From: Mycobacterium paraseoulense
GTDB lineage: Bacteria > Actinomycetota > Actinomycetes > Mycobacteriales > Mycobacteriaceae
Assembly: GCF_010731655.1 (NCBI RefSeq)
Contig: NZ_AP022619.1
Span: 2,852,001-2,916,000 of the forward strand
Reading direction: 5' to 3'
Length of the DNA stretch: 64,000 nt
The position numbers were made by a program, and so were the translations under genes. Positions 25,717 to 36,801 of this stretch are shown one piece after another; within the stretch, counting starts at the first letter, position 1, and every line of letters starts with the position of its first letter. Below the pieces are notes generated by a model, which was not told the origin of the DNA, did not search any database, and saw only the letters and a program-made list of their open reading frames with translations.

Positions 25717-27276
25717 CTAGCCGGCCGGGGACGCCGGCGCCGACACGTGGGTGGCTTCGGACCGTCCCCGCAGGACGGTCGAATAGCATTCGGCCCAGTG
25801 CCTTCCCTCGGATTCGCCGGCCCGCTCGATGGCCGCCGCCGCGCACAGGATCCGCCGGTCGGCGGTCTTGGCGAGATCGGCCAGCCGCGCGGCCTCGTTG
25901 ACGGGGTCGCCGATCACGGTGTACTCATAACGGTTTTCGGCGCCGATGTTGCCGGCGAAGACCCGGCCCGCCGATACGCCGATGCCGAAATCGACCGGCA
26001 GTCGGCGCAATTGGGTGCCCAGGGCGCGGGCGGTCGCCAGCGCCGCCGACGCCGGCTCGCTGGTCGGCAGCGGCGCCCCGAAGACGGCCAGCGCGGCGTC
26101 GCCGGCGAATTTGTTGATCAGCCCGTGGTGCTCGTCGACCGCGTTGACGACGATGCGAAAGAAATCGTTGAGAACTTCGGCCACCTCTTGCGGGGGACGG
26201 CTTTCCGCCAGTTGCGTCGAGCCCACCAGGTCGATGTAGAGGACCGCCGCCTCGACCACGTCGCCCGACAGCGATGCGCCCTCTTTGATGGCGCGCTGGG
26301 CGACGTCGGTTCCGACGTGGCGCCCGAACAGGTCGCGCAACCGGTCCCGCTCGGCCAGCCCGGCCACCATGCGGTTGAAACCCGTTTGCAGACGCCCGAT
26401 TTGGGAACGCTCGTACGCCCCGACGTAGGTCCCCATGTGGCCCTGCTCGACTTCCGCCATGGCGTCGACGACCTCGCCCAGCGGATCGGAGATGGACCGC
26501 GACGTCAAGATCATGGTCGGGAACCCGAGGACCACGGCCGCCAGCGCCACCACCAGGATCGGCACGTCCAGTGCGGCGGACTTCTGAATCAGCCACCCGT
26601 ACGAGCGAAGCACGACAAGCGTCGCGATCACCCCGATGGGGAAGGCGCTGCACAGGAACCACAGCAGGACCAGGCGGGCGTACACGCCGGGCACGGCCAT
26701 GTGCGGCTCGCGGCCCAGCGTCGCGGCGCGCATGATGGGCCGCAGGACCCGCTGGGCCAGCAGCATCGCGGTGCCCGCGGCGGCGGGCCCGCCCAGCAGC
26801 GCACCGAGGCCGATGGGCAGCAGCAACTGCGCCCCGCCGCCGAGATTCAGCACCATGAAGATGCCGCCGGTGACGGCCCAGGCCCCGAACAGGATGGCCG
26901 ACTGGCGCCCGGGCAGCTTCAGTGCGACTTCCCGCTGATTCTGGTCGGGTTCGGCTCCGGACGAGTACCAACGCAGCGTCGGGGCGATGCTCACGATGCC
27001 CGCGGCCGCGACGCCGACGATGCCCAACGACACGAGCGCCAGTACCGCTGCGGTGTTGGCCTTCGCGAAGTCGGCGTTGGCCCCGACCGCCGTGTGGCCG
27101 CGCAGTGGGATCAAGATGGCGGCCGCCTCGATGACGGCCAGAAAGTAGGACAGGGCGAGGTCGGCCCCATATGCAATAGCCAACCGGCGGGCGGACTTTC
27201 GTTGCCCCTCCGGCGCCCGCGGGCGCCACTTCCCAAGCCGGGTAGCCGCGCGCGCCCGCCAGCTCGTGCTAGGCAC
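25717..27276 (-). CDS. Six-TM adenylate cyclase with HAMP domain
   Basis: 519 residues: six membrane helices (about 35-260), a HAMP linker (about 260-312) and a class III cyclase domain. Asp349 (YIDLVGST) and Asp393 bind metals, Lys389 (NKFAGD) reads adenine, Asn460 and Arg464 (VIGDPVNEAARL) stabilise the transition state; the usual second adenine-reading Asp is Thr453. This is the Rv1318c/Rv1319c/Rv1320c/Rv3645 architecture, but H37Rv has none at this place. The GTG at 27276 overlaps the deacetylase stop by eight bases, so the two are coupled. Confidence 0.9.
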   Translation of the reverse strand: MPSTSWRARAATRLGKWRPRAPEGQRKSARRLAIAYGADLALSYFLAVIEAAAILIPLRGHTAVGANADFAKANTAAVLALVSLGIVGVAAAGIVSIAPTLRWYSSGAEPDQNQREVALKLPGRQSAILFGAWAVTGGIFMVLNLGGGAQLLLPIGLGALLGGPAAAGTAMLLAQRVLRPIMRAATLGREPHMAVPGVYARLVLLWFLCSAFPIGVIATLVVLRSYGWLIQKSAALDVPILVVALAAVVLGFPTMILTSRSISDPLGEVVDAMAEVEQGHMGTYVGAYERSQIGRLQTGFNRMVAGLAERDRLRDLFGRHVGTDVAQRAIKEGASLSGDVVEAAVLYIDLVGSTQLAESRPPQEVAEVLNDFFRIVVNAVDEHHGLINKFAGDAALAVFGAPLPTSEPASAALATARALGTQLRRLPVDFGIGVSAGRVFAGNIGAENRYEYTVIGDPVNEAARLADLAKTADRRILCAAAAIERAGESEGRHWAECYSTVLRGRSEATHVSAPASPAG

Positions 27277-28144
27277 CGTTGTTCGGCCCGCCGGAGTTCT
27301 GACCCGGGATGTCGGTGATGGGGAAGTTGGGCATCGGCTTGGGCGAAGGCGTGTCGGGCAGCGTCGGGATGTCGCCGGGCGGGATGTCGTGGAGCGCGTT
27401 GGCGGGTGGCCCGTTCTCGCGGCTGCCATAGCTGCTGCCGGGCGCGCGGGGGCCCAGGAGTTCGCTGACCGTCACCATCCGATAGCCGTTGGCCTTGAGC
27501 ACCGGCATGAACTGGTAGATCAGGTCGACGGTGCTCGAGTAGGTGTCATGGAAAAGCACCACCGAACCCGGCTTGACATGGGTCATCAGCATGTACCGCG
27601 TCGCGGCCGTGTTCGAGTCGTTCGCCCAATCGAAAGGTATGACGTCCCAGAGGATTTCGGCGAGCCCGAACTTTGCCGCGGTCTGCCGCACCGCGTCGGT
27701 GGACAGGCCGCCCGCGGGGCGATACAACGTCGGCGTCCGCCCGGTGGCGGCGGCGATCGCGTCGTTGGCCTTGGCGAACTGGGGGGCGATGTCTTCGGGC
27801 GGGATCGTCGCCATGTTGGGGTGCTCCCAAGTGTGGCTGCCGATCTCCATCCCGGCGTCGGCCACCTGCCTGGCCCCCGCGGGGTTGGCCGCCACCTTGT
27901 TGCCGATTTCGAAGAACGTCGCCTTGGCGTCGTTGTCCTTGAGGATCTGCAGCAACCGGGCGTCGAAGGGGCTGGGCCCGTCGTCGAACGTCAGCGCCAC
28001 GCACTTGACCACCGAGCAGCTGAGGTTGTCGGCCCGGGTCACGTGACCGGTCAGCCCGCCGATCACCAGGACGGCCGCGGCCGCGACCACACCGACGACC
28101 ATGCGCCAGTAGCGCCAGGACTGGTTGTCGGGTTTTGTGGGCAC
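27269..28144 (-). CDS. Membrane-anchored polysaccharide deacetylase (NodB/CE4)
   Basis: 291 residues: an N-terminal anchor or signal helix (MVVGVVAAAAVLVIGGLTG, about 15-33), then the NodB domain with TFDDGPS (52-58, catalytic and metal Asp54/55), metal ligands His104 and His108 in SHTWEHPN, RPAGG, and VVLFHDT near the end. A Pro-rich tail follows. It corresponds to Rv1096, reported as a peptidoglycan N-acetylglucosamine deacetylase, so a wall-modifying exported enzyme is likely. TAAACT exactly six bases before the GTG indicates a leaderless transcript. It is coupled to the downstream cyclase. Confidence 0.9.
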   Translation of the reverse strand: MPTKPDNQSWRYWRMVVGVVAAAAVLVIGGLTGHVTRADNLSCSVVKCVALTFDDGPSPFDARLLQILKDNDAKATFFEIGNKVAANPAGARQVADAGMEIGSHTWEHPNMATIPPEDIAPQFAKANDAIAAATGRTPTLYRPAGGLSTDAVRQTAAKFGLAEILWDVIPFDWANDSNTAATRYMLMTHVKPGSVVLFHDTYSSTVDLIYQFMPVLKANGYRMVTVSELLGPRAPGSSYGSRENGPPANALHDIPPGDIPTLPDTPSPKPMPNFPITDIPGQNSGGPNNGA

Positions 28145-28150
28145 GCTGGC

Positions 28151-28156
28151 AGTTTA
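28151..28156 (-). promoter_or_regulatory. -10 of leaderless deacetylase-cyclase promoter
   Basis: TAAACT on the minus strand, then GCCAGC, then the GTG at 28144. Confidence 0.58.
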
Positions 28157-28185
28157 TCGAACGCCTGGCCTGCCGAAATGCGCCG

Positions 28186-29487
28186 TCACTGCGGCCCGGC
28201 GATCTCCTCGAGCATTTCGGTGACCAGCGCGGCGATCGGCGACCGCTCGCTGCGCAACAGGGTGATGTGGGCGAACAGCGGGTGGCCCTTGAGCTTCTCG
28301 ATGACCGCGGCGACCCCATCGTGCCGGCCGACGCGCAGGTTGTCGCGCTGGGCGATGTCGTGGGTCAGCACCACCCGCGACCCGGCGCCCAGCCTGGAGA
28401 GCACCGTCAGCAACACGTTGCGCTCCAGGGACTGGGCCTCGTCGACGATGACGAAGGAGTCATGCAGCGACCGGCCCCGGATGTGGGTCAGCGGAAGTAC
28501 CTCGAGCATGCCCCGGGAGAGCACCTCTTCCAGCACGGCCGGGCTGGCCAGGCCCTCGAGCGTGTCGAAGACCGCCTGCGCCCAGGGCCCCATCTTTTCG
28601 CTCTCGCTGCCGGGCAGGTAGCCGAGCTCCTGGCCGCCGACGGCGTACAGCGGGCGGAAGACCACCACCTTGCGCTGGGTCCGCCGTTCCAGGACGGCCT
28701 CCAGGCCCGCGCACAACGCCAGCGCCGACTTGCCGGTGCCGGCTTTGCCGCCCAGCGAGACGATGCCCACCGACTCGTCGAGCAGCAGGTCGAGCGCCAC
28801 CCGCTGCTCGGCGGAACGGCCCCGCAGGCCGAATGCCTCGCGGTCGCCGCGAACCAGCTGTACGCGCTTGTCCGCGTTGACTCTGCCCAGCGCATGCGAG
28901 CTGCCGCCGAGCAGCCGGATACCGGTGTGGCAGGGCAGGTCTCGGGCTTCGGCCAGATCGATCTCGCCCTCGGCGAACAGCGCGTCGATGTCCTCGGTGG
29001 CCGTCTCGATCTCGCGCATCCCCGACCACCCCGAGGCCACCACATCCTGCGCGTGATACTCGTCGGCGGCCAGCCCGACCGCGGCGGCCTTCACGCGAAG
29101 CGGAATGTCCTTGCTGACCAACGTGACTCGCTTGCCTTCGGCGGCGAGGTTGGCGGCACAGCTCAGGATCCGGCAGTCGTTGTTGTCGCTGCGGAAGCCG
29201 GCGGGCAGCACCGCGGGATCGGTGTGGTTGAGCTCGACGTGAAGCGTACCGCCTTGTGCGCCAACGGGAATGGGCTGATCGAGGCGTCCGTGTACCAGCC
29301 GGAGATCGTCGAACAGACGCAACGCCTGACGGGCGAACCACCCCAGCTCGTGGTGATGCCGTTTGGCCTCCAGTTCGCTGATCACCACCAGCGGGACCAC
29401 CACCTCGTGCTCGGCGAACCGGCTGCACGCCCAGGGGTCGGACAGCAGCACGGAGGTGTCGATCACGTAGGTCCGGATTTCGGTCAC
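28186..29487 (-). CDS. phoH2: PhoH2: PIN-domain RNase fused to PhoH ATPase/helicase
   Basis: 433 residues. N-terminal PIN nuclease domain with acidic residues starting at Asp10 ([11 protein letters not shown]), Glu38 region ([15 protein letters not shown]) and NDCRILSCA; the PhoH ATPase domain has Walker [13 protein letters not shown] and Walker [14 protein letters not shown]. PhoH2 couples ATP-driven unwinding with RNA cleavage and is treated as a toxin-like protein paired with a small upstream ORF in mycobacteria. The GTG at 29487 overlaps the TGA of such an ORF. Confidence 0.92.
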   Translation of the reverse strand: MTEIRTYVIDTSVLLSDPWACSRFAEHEVVVPLVVISELEAKRHHHELGWFARQALRLFDDLRLVHGRLDQPIPVGAQGGTLHVELNHTDPAVLPAGFRSDNNDCRILSCAANLAAEGKRVTLVSKDIPLRVKAAAVGLAADEYHAQDVVASGWSGMREIETATEDIDALFAEGEIDLAEARDLPCHTGIRLLGGSSHALGRVNADKRVQLVRGDREAFGLRGRSAEQRVALDLLLDESVGIVSLGGKAGTGKSALALCAGLEAVLERRTQRKVVVFRPLYAVGGQELGYLPGSESEKMGPWAQAVFDTLEGLASPAVLEEVLSRGMLEVLPLTHIRGRSLHDSFVIVDEAQSLERNVLLTVLSRLGAGSRVVLTHDIAQRDNLRVGRHDGVAAVIEKLKGHPLFAHITLLRSERSPIAALVTEMLEEIAGPQ

Positions 29488-29615
29488 GTAGCGCTCCTCG
29501 AGCGGGATGAGCCCGCGCGGACCCGCACAGGCATGTCGGCGGGAACTGCGACACCAGGACCGGGGCCGGTCCTTCCGTTGTGGTGACGGGAGGTGCCGCC
29601 CTGGCAGCAGAGCAT
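29484..29615 (-). CDS. Small ORF overlapping phoH2 (position of the PhoAT antitoxin)
   Basis: A 43-codon ORF ([20 protein letters not shown]...RSRSAT) begins at ATG 29615 and ends in a TGA that overlaps the phoH2 GTG as GTGA. It is basic and Ser/Arg-rich at the end. Mycobacterial phoH2 genes are described as preceded by an overlapping short ORF, phoAT, that tempers PhoH2. Position and coupling match; sequence homology could not be checked. A second in-frame ATG at 29534 would give 16 residues. Confidence 0.42.
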   Translation of the reverse strand: MLCCQGGTSRHHNGRTGPGPGVAVPADMPVRVRAGSSRSRSAT

Positions 29616-29706
29616 GACGCTGACCATCGAGATCGACGCTACTCTCGTCGCCGCTTCGCAGCAGCGCAGGCGCGCCGACGACCGAGCGCCGGGCGCGAAG
29701 ATCGGC

Positions 29707-30534
29707 CTAGCCGATGACGAATTGCTTGAGGGTGGGCTCGTCGGCGACGCCCCATGCGGTGATGCGATCCGAGATCGCCTGCCGCAGCTGCCGTTGGTCG
29801 AAGATGCCGGCCTCGGCGACGTTGCGCAGCTTGTCCCGATAGGAGTCGATGTCGGCGCCGGGCACCTGCAGGTCGGCCGCGCGCGCCGCGATCGCCGCGA
29901 TCGTCTCGTCGCGGGTGTATTCGAGGCAGTGCTCGACCAGGTTGGAGAAGAACAGTTCGTGGCGGCGCTCGTCGCGCGCGATCCGGTCGATGAGGCCGGC
30001 CAAGATGGGCTCTTCGAGCTTGGCCGCCAGGTTCTCGCAGAAGACGGCGTGCGTGCGCTCGGTGAGCGCCATGTACACCAGGGTCTCCACCTGGGTGTAG
30101 GTGTCGGCGCGGTAGCCCTTCATGACGTACTGGACCCGGGCCTCCTCGTTGGCGGTCGGGTCGACCTCGCGGGTCACCACCAGGTACTCACGCAGCGCGA
30201 TGGCGTGCAGGTGCTCCTCCGCGGTCCAGCGGCCCAGCCAGCGGCCCCACCAGTCTTCGAGGATGAAGTGCTCGACGAGCTCGCGGTGATGCCCGGCGAG
30301 GTTGTCCTTGAGCAGCAGCAGGATCTCGCAGGCGTCCATGTACTCCCGGGGCAGCGTCGCGTCGGACGGCTCCCAGTCGCGTCCGCCGAGGAACGCGAAG
30401 TTCTCGCCCCGGTCGAACGGCACGTAGTCGTGAGCGAACCAGAGTTCCTCGGTGTTCAGGTGCCGGTCCATGTTGGCTTCGCACACCGGCTCGAGTTCCA
30501 GGGTCAGCGCGTTAGCGACAGGTTTCTGTGCCAT
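29707..30534 (-). CDS. desA2: Acyl-[ACP] desaturase DesA2
   Basis: 275 residues, equal to the H37Rv protein (Rv1094). Ferritin-like di-iron fold; TAEEHLHAIALREYLVVTREVD and IDRIARDERRHELFFSNL carry candidate Glu/His ligands, and DNLAGHHRELVEHFILEDWWGRWLGRWTAEEH is near identical to the tuberculosis protein. Mycobacterial DesA2 is linked to fatty/mycolic acid desaturation. ATG 30534 is fixed by TACAGT six bases upstream (leaderless). The -10 overlaps an 11-bp palindrome. It lies downstream of glyA on the same strand with its own promoter. Confidence 0.93.
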   Translation of the reverse strand: MAQKPVANALTLELEPVCEANMDRHLNTEELWFAHDYVPFDRGENFAFLGGRDWEPSDATLPREYMDACEILLLLKDNLAGHHRELVEHFILEDWWGRWLGRWTAEEHLHAIALREYLVVTREVDPTANEEARVQYVMKGYRADTYTQVETLVYMALTERTHAVFCENLAAKLEEPILAGLIDRIARDERRHELFFSNLVEHCLEYTRDETIAAIAARAADLQVPGADIDSYRDKLRNVAEAGIFDQRQLRQAISDRITAWGVADEPTLKQFVIG

Positions 30535-30548
30535 GCGGTTACTGTAAC
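30535..30548 (-). promoter_or_regulatory. desA2 leaderless promoter overlapped by palindrome GTTACTGTAAC
   Basis: Minus-strand -10 TACAGT (30546-30541), six bases, then ATG 30534. The same bases form the perfect 11-bp palindrome GTTACTGTAAC (30538-30548). A regulator bound there would block polymerase. No known operator consensus is claimed. Confidence 0.5.
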
Positions 30549-30630
30549 TCGCGTACACAGGTTCGTGAAATCGCTCCGCCCGTGTCGCGACAACTGGTGA
30601 CTTTGGTCCCTAAGCCGGCCCCCGCCGCCG

Positions 30631-32963
<2,333 letters not shown>

Positions 32964-32970
32964 GTAACGG

Positions 32971-33396
32971 TCACGCCGTCTCGAGGCGACGCAGCCCCAG
33001 GTACTGCAGCCCGGCGAACGCCGCGGTGTACAGGCCGCCGGCCAGCGTTGCCGCGACCCCCGGCCCGGACAGCGGCAGCGCTTCGGCGGCCACGATCGCG
33101 CCCAGCGTGAACACGACGTTGACCACGATGACGCCCCTGCCGACGCGGCGCAGGTTCGGCGCCGCCGCCAGCAGGAACACGGCCAAGCCGCCGAGCACGA
33201 AGAAGGCGCCGAGGCTGTACTCCTGCAACGACGTCAGGCCCGTCAGCGAGGAAAGTGGGTCGGCGAGAAAGGCGATGGCCAAACCGCACAGTCCCGTCAA
33301 TGTGGCGTCGGCGCGCATGGCGAAACGCAGCAGCGAGTCGGTCGCGTCGTACAGGGGTCGGGTTGCCAGACCGGGTGCGCCAGATGCATACATCAT
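32971..33396 (-). CDS. Four-TM membrane protein, function unknown
   Basis: 141 residues with four hydrophobic helices (ADATLTGLCGLAIAFLADPL, LGAFFVLGGLAVFLLAAAP, GRGVIVVNVVFTLGAIVAAEALPL, VAATLAGGLYTAAFAGLQYLGL) and short loops. GAGGAG lies seven bases before ATG 33396. No domain recognised. It sits where H37Rv carries PE/PE_PGRS genes. The 255-bp upstream gap has three phased ACTGCCA repeats. Confidence 0.7.
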   Translation of the reverse strand: MMYASGAPGLATRPLYDATDSLLRFAMRADATLTGLCGLAIAFLADPLSSLTGLTSLQEYSLGAFFVLGGLAVFLLAAAPNLRRVGRGVIVVNVVFTLGAIVAAEALPLSGPGVAATLAGGLYTAAFAGLQYLGLRRLETA

Positions 33397-33450
33397 GTGA
33401 TTACTCCTCGCGATGGCGATCGGGGTCGAACATCAGCGTGCCGCCGGCCC

Positions 33451-33488
33451 ACTGCCATATCGACTCGTGGCACTGCCAATTACTGCCA
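33451..33488. promoter_or_regulatory. Three helically phased ACTGCCA repeats
   Basis: ACTGCCA occurs at 33451-33457, 33472-33478 and 33482-33488, with start-to-start spacings of 21 and 10 bases, that is two turns and one turn of DNA. The middle copy is also part of the perfect palindrome TGGCACTGCCA (33468-33478). They lie 55-92 bases upstream of the four-TM gene. This looks like a multi-site operator; the regulator is unknown. Confidence 0.5.
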
Positions 33489-33651
33489 CGGATACAAAGA
33501 CCAGGGGATTCCCTCGGCTATTCCCGTGATCGCGCCCGAATCTCGATTGTTATTCGACGGACGCCAGTCTGGTGTTCAGCAGCCTCAGCAGTCACAGATC
33601 CACGGGTCGCGCCGATGATGGAAGTCACGACGCGCCGCACGCGTCCGGCGG

Positions 33652-35028
33652 CTAGTCGCTGGCCACCGGGACCCGCCCGCGCAGATCGGCGGCGATGAGC
33701 CGGGCCGCGGCGTTCTGCCAGTTGTGCAGCGAGCGCTGCGGAACCTCGGTGACCAGCCACTGCCAGGCCTGGCGGGCGGTCGGATCCAAGCCGGCGGGGG
33801 TGGCGTTCTGCGCGTATGCGCGCACGCCGACGACGTAGGGGAAATACAGCGAGTTGTAATGGCGCCACTGCTCGGTGGTACCGAAATCGCCGGCGTCGCG
33901 CGGTTTGAGCCGCGCGATCGCCTCGGCGAGGACCGCCTTGAGTTCGTTGGCCCGCTCCAGCGGGTGGTCGGGCGCGCCCCGTGCGGCGAGTCGCTCGTCG
34001 ATGACGGGCAGTGCGTTCAGCGGGCTGGCGACGAGCTTGGTCAGGTCCGCGTAGTGGCCCAGCGCCCTGCGGGTGAGTCTGGCGAACGTTTGGTCGTCGG
34101 CGTCGAGCAGGGGATCGGCCGAACGCAACGGCAACGCCGCCTCGGTGTGCCGCAGCGTGGCCCGGTCGGCGCGCAGCGCGGGCGATTTCGCGAATGCCAT
34201 CCGGTCGAGCGCGCCGGCCAGCGGGTCGGCCAGCACCTGCACCGCGATGGCGATCGCGAGGCTGCTGAACAACAGCACGCCCAGCACCGTCCGCCCGGCG
34301 GGCTCGTCCCGCGTGACCGCCAGGCCGATCAGCGCCTGGCCGCCGAACAACACCGCCACCGCCATGGTGCCGACGAACGAACGCCGCATGTCCGCGCGCA
34401 GCGCCTGGCCCTCGTCGAAGGCGTCCCACAGGGCCACGGCGAGGCCGAGCGAGAGGACGTCGATACTCGTCGACGCCAGCGCCACCCAGCTGGGCACCAG
34501 GCCCAGCGGAATGATCAGGATGGCATTGCCCAGCGCGAAGAACAGGGTCGCGACGACGGCGAGTCCGACGGCCGATCGGGGCCGGCGCGGCTGCCGCAAC
34601 GCGGCGGCCATCGCGCCGAACGTGGAGAGCGAGATCACCGCGAACATCAGCCAGTGGCCTGTTCGCAACGGCCCCTCGACGCCGCCGGCCAGCATCGCCC
34701 CGAACAGCGCCAGCGCCGCGACCGCCGCCACGAGCAACAGGTCGCGGCCGCGCGCCCTCCCGCCGTCCCTGGGCCGGGACAGCTCGACGAGCACCGCGAA
34801 CCACGCCACGCCGGGAATGGTCACCAGGTAGATCTCCACGCGGCTGAGCAGGTGCGCGTAGGCGGGGCTGGTGTTCCGCACCGCGTCCAGCGCGACCACC
34901 AGCGCGAAACCGCAGAGCCCGATCGCCGCCATCACCAGCACCGGCTTACGCGGATCGCGGGCGAGCAGGTACAGCCCGAGCCACCCGCTCAGCGTGAACA
35001 CCACCGCCGACAGCGCAGCCATGCTCAC
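33652..35028 (-). CDS. Polytopic membrane protein with cytoplasmic helical domain, unknown
   Basis: 458 residues: about eight membrane helices in the first 270 (for example ALSAVVFTLSGWLGLYLLA, VLVMAAIGLCGFALVVALDAV, DLLLVAAVAALALFGAMLAGG, VLLFSSLAIAIAVQVLADPLAG), then a soluble domain of about 190 residues rich in Ala, Leu and Arg (DRATLRHTEAALPLRSADPLLDADDQTFARLTRRALGHY...). The membrane part recalls the 7TM sensor region of some histidine kinases, but no kinase or other catalytic motif follows. Likely GTG 35028 or ATG 35022. Not remembered from H37Rv at this place. Confidence 0.65.
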   Translation of the reverse strand: MSMAALSAVVFTLSGWLGLYLLARDPRKPVLVMAAIGLCGFALVVALDAVRNTSPAYAHLLSRVEIYLVTIPGVAWFAVLVELSRPRDGGRARGRDLLLVAAVAALALFGAMLAGGVEGPLRTGHWLMFAVISLSTFGAMAAALRQPRRPRSAVGLAVVATLFFALGNAILIIPLGLVPSWVALASTSIDVLSLGLAVALWDAFDEGQALRADMRRSFVGTMAVAVLFGGQALIGLAVTRDEPAGRTVLGVLLFSSLAIAIAVQVLADPLAGALDRMAFAKSPALRADRATLRHTEAALPLRSADPLLDADDQTFARLTRRALGHYADLTKLVASPLNALPVIDERLAARGAPDHPLERANELKAVLAEAIARLKPRDAGDFGTTEQWRHYNSLYFPYVVGVRAYAQNATPAGLDPTARQAWQWLVTEVPQRSLHNWQNAAARLIAADLRGRVPVASD

Positions 35029-35061
35029 AGTTTGGCACGGAGTCGGATGCGTGCCGACCCG

Positions 35062-35850
35062 CTACTTGCCGTATCTGCGGTGCCGCTGGCTGTAGTCACG
35101 CAGCGCGCGCAGGAAGTCGACCCGGCGGAACGCGGGCCAGTGCGCCTCGGTGAACCACATCTCCGAATAGGCGCTCTGCCACAGCAGGAACCCGGAGAGC
35201 CGCTGCTCCCCCGACGTGCGGATGACCAGGTCGGGATCGGGTTGCCCTGAGGTATAGAGGTTTTCGGAGATGCCGTCGACGGTGACCGAGTCGATGAGCT
35301 CCTCGGCGGAAGCGCCGTTGGCGAGTTCCTTGCTCAGCAACGCCCGCACCGCGTCCACGATCTCGCGGCGGCCGCCGTATCCGACGGCGACGTTGACGTG
35401 GAACGGTGCGACGACGGGCGTCGACTCCACCGCGTCACGCAGCCGCCGGGCCGGCTCCTCGCCGAGCAGCTCCAGGTCGCCGACGGTGCGCACACTCCAG
35501 CGATTGGCCGGTGCGCAGATCTCCTCAACGACATCGGTGATGATCTCGATCAGTCCCGCCAGCTCGTCGGGGTCGCGCTGCAGATTCTCGGTGGACAGCA
35601 AGTAGACCGTGGTCATCTCGATGCCCGCTTCCTGGCACCAGCGCAGCATCTCGGCGATCTTCGCCGCACCCATCCGGTAGCCGTAGCTGACGTCGGCATA
35701 ACCGGCGTCGCGGGCCCACCGCCGGTTGCCGTCGCACAGCACCGCGATGTGACGGGGCAGGTGCGATTTGGACGAGGCCAGACCCTGCCGCAGCCGCAGC
35801 TCGTAGACGCGATAGAGCGGCTCTTTGAGACGCGGCGGGATAATTTCCAC
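35062..35850 (-). CDS. uppS: Short-chain (Z)-prenyl diphosphate synthase (Z,E-farnesyl-PP synthase type)
   Basis: 262 residues, equal to Rv1086, which makes omega,E,Z-farnesyl diphosphate on the way to decaprenyl phosphate for wall synthesis. cis-prenyltransferase motifs: CDGNRRWARDAGY with catalytic Asp40, YLLSTENLQRD, VGYGGRREIVDAV, DPDLVIRTSGEQRLSGFLLWQSAYSEMWF. A GTG start is used; TAGGCT lies eight bases upstream. Product length is inferred from similarity to Rv1086. Confidence 0.9.
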   Translation of the reverse strand: MEIIPPRLKEPLYRVYELRLRQGLASSKSHLPRHIAVLCDGNRRWARDAGYADVSYGYRMGAAKIAEMLRWCQEAGIEMTTVYLLSTENLQRDPDELAGLIEIITDVVEEICAPANRWSVRTVGDLELLGEEPARRLRDAVESTPVVAPFHVNVAVGYGGRREIVDAVRALLSKELANGASAEELIDSVTVDGISENLYTSGQPDPDLVIRTSGEQRLSGFLLWQSAYSEMWFTEAHWPAFRRVDFLRALRDYSQRHRRYGK

Positions 35851-36017
35851 GGAGATTCAGCCTACTGTGAGCCGCGCCGAATTCCCCCGCGATTCGGGCC
35901 CGGTTTCGGGTCCGTCGCCCGCGGGCAGAGACCACCCCGTGACGATTCCCGATTACTGTGGGTGACAAGCAGTCGCTGGCAATCCCCCGACCTGCAAACA
36001 CACGAGGCACAGGAGAC

Positions 36018-36797
36018 ATGAGCAGCCAGACCAGCACGTCTGCCAATCCGGACCGTTCGGATCGCGAATCCGAGGCCGTCACCCCTGGCAACACCGTCGA
36101 GCAGCTTGTCGAGGGGGCGACCAACGTCCTGACCAAGCCGCGCATGCGTGGCTGGATCCACTTCTATTCGGCGTGGCTGGCGTTCATCGCCGGCGCGACC
36201 CTGGTGTCGGTGTCGTGGGCCATCTCCTCGCCTCGCGCCGGTCATTCGACGCTGGTCTACGCGGCGGCCACGGTGGCGATGTTCGCCGTCAGCGCCACCT
36301 ACCACCGGGTGCACTGGAAATCCGAGGTGGCGCGCAAACGCATGAAGCGGCTGGACCATTCGATGATCTTCGTGTTCATCGCCGGCAGCTACACGCCGTT
36401 CGCGCGCCTGGCCATGCCGCAGCAGACCGGGATGGAGGTGCTGTGGATCGTGTGGGGCGGCGCGGTGGCGGGCATCCTGTTGAAGGTGTGCTGGCCGTCG
36501 GCGCCGCGGTGGCTCGGTGTGCCGCTATACCTGCTGCTGGGTTGGGTGGCCGTGTGGTACTGCCCGACGATCCTGCACGAGGCCGGCGTGGCGGCGATGG
36601 TGCTGCTGGCCGTCGGCGGCGTGTTCTACAGCGTCGGTGGCATCTTCTACGGGCTCCGGTGGCCCGATCCGTGGCCCAGGACGTTCGGCTATCACGAGTT
36701 CTTCCACGCCTTCACCGCGGTCGCGGCGATCCTGCACTACATCGCCATGTGGTTCGCGGTGTTCTACGTCGGCGACCACGCTTGGCTGGCGCACTGA
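36018..36797 (+). CDS. Hemolysin III/PAQR family membrane protein
   Basis: 259 residues with an acidic N-terminal tail and seven helices. Conserved metal-site motifs of the PAQR/CREST superfamily are visible: [32 protein letters not shown] and [23 protein letters not shown] 36018 has AGGAG five bases upstream. Corresponds to Rv1085c. Biochemical role in bacteria is not settled; a metal-dependent hydrolase is possible. Confidence 0.88.
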   Translation: MSSQTSTSANPDRSDRESEAVTPGNTVEQLVEGATNVLTKPRMRGWIHFYSAWLAFIAGATLVSVSWAISSPRAGHSTLVYAAATVAMFAVSATYHRVHWKSEVARKRMKRLDHSMIFVFIAGSYTPFARLAMPQQTGMEVLWIVWGGAVAGILLKVCWPSAPRWLGVPLYLLLGWVAVWYCPTILHEAGVAAMVLLAVGGVFYSVGGIFYGLRWPDPWPRTFGYHEFFHAFTAVAAILHYIAMWFAVFYVGDHAWLAH

Positions 36798-36801
36798 GCG
36801 G

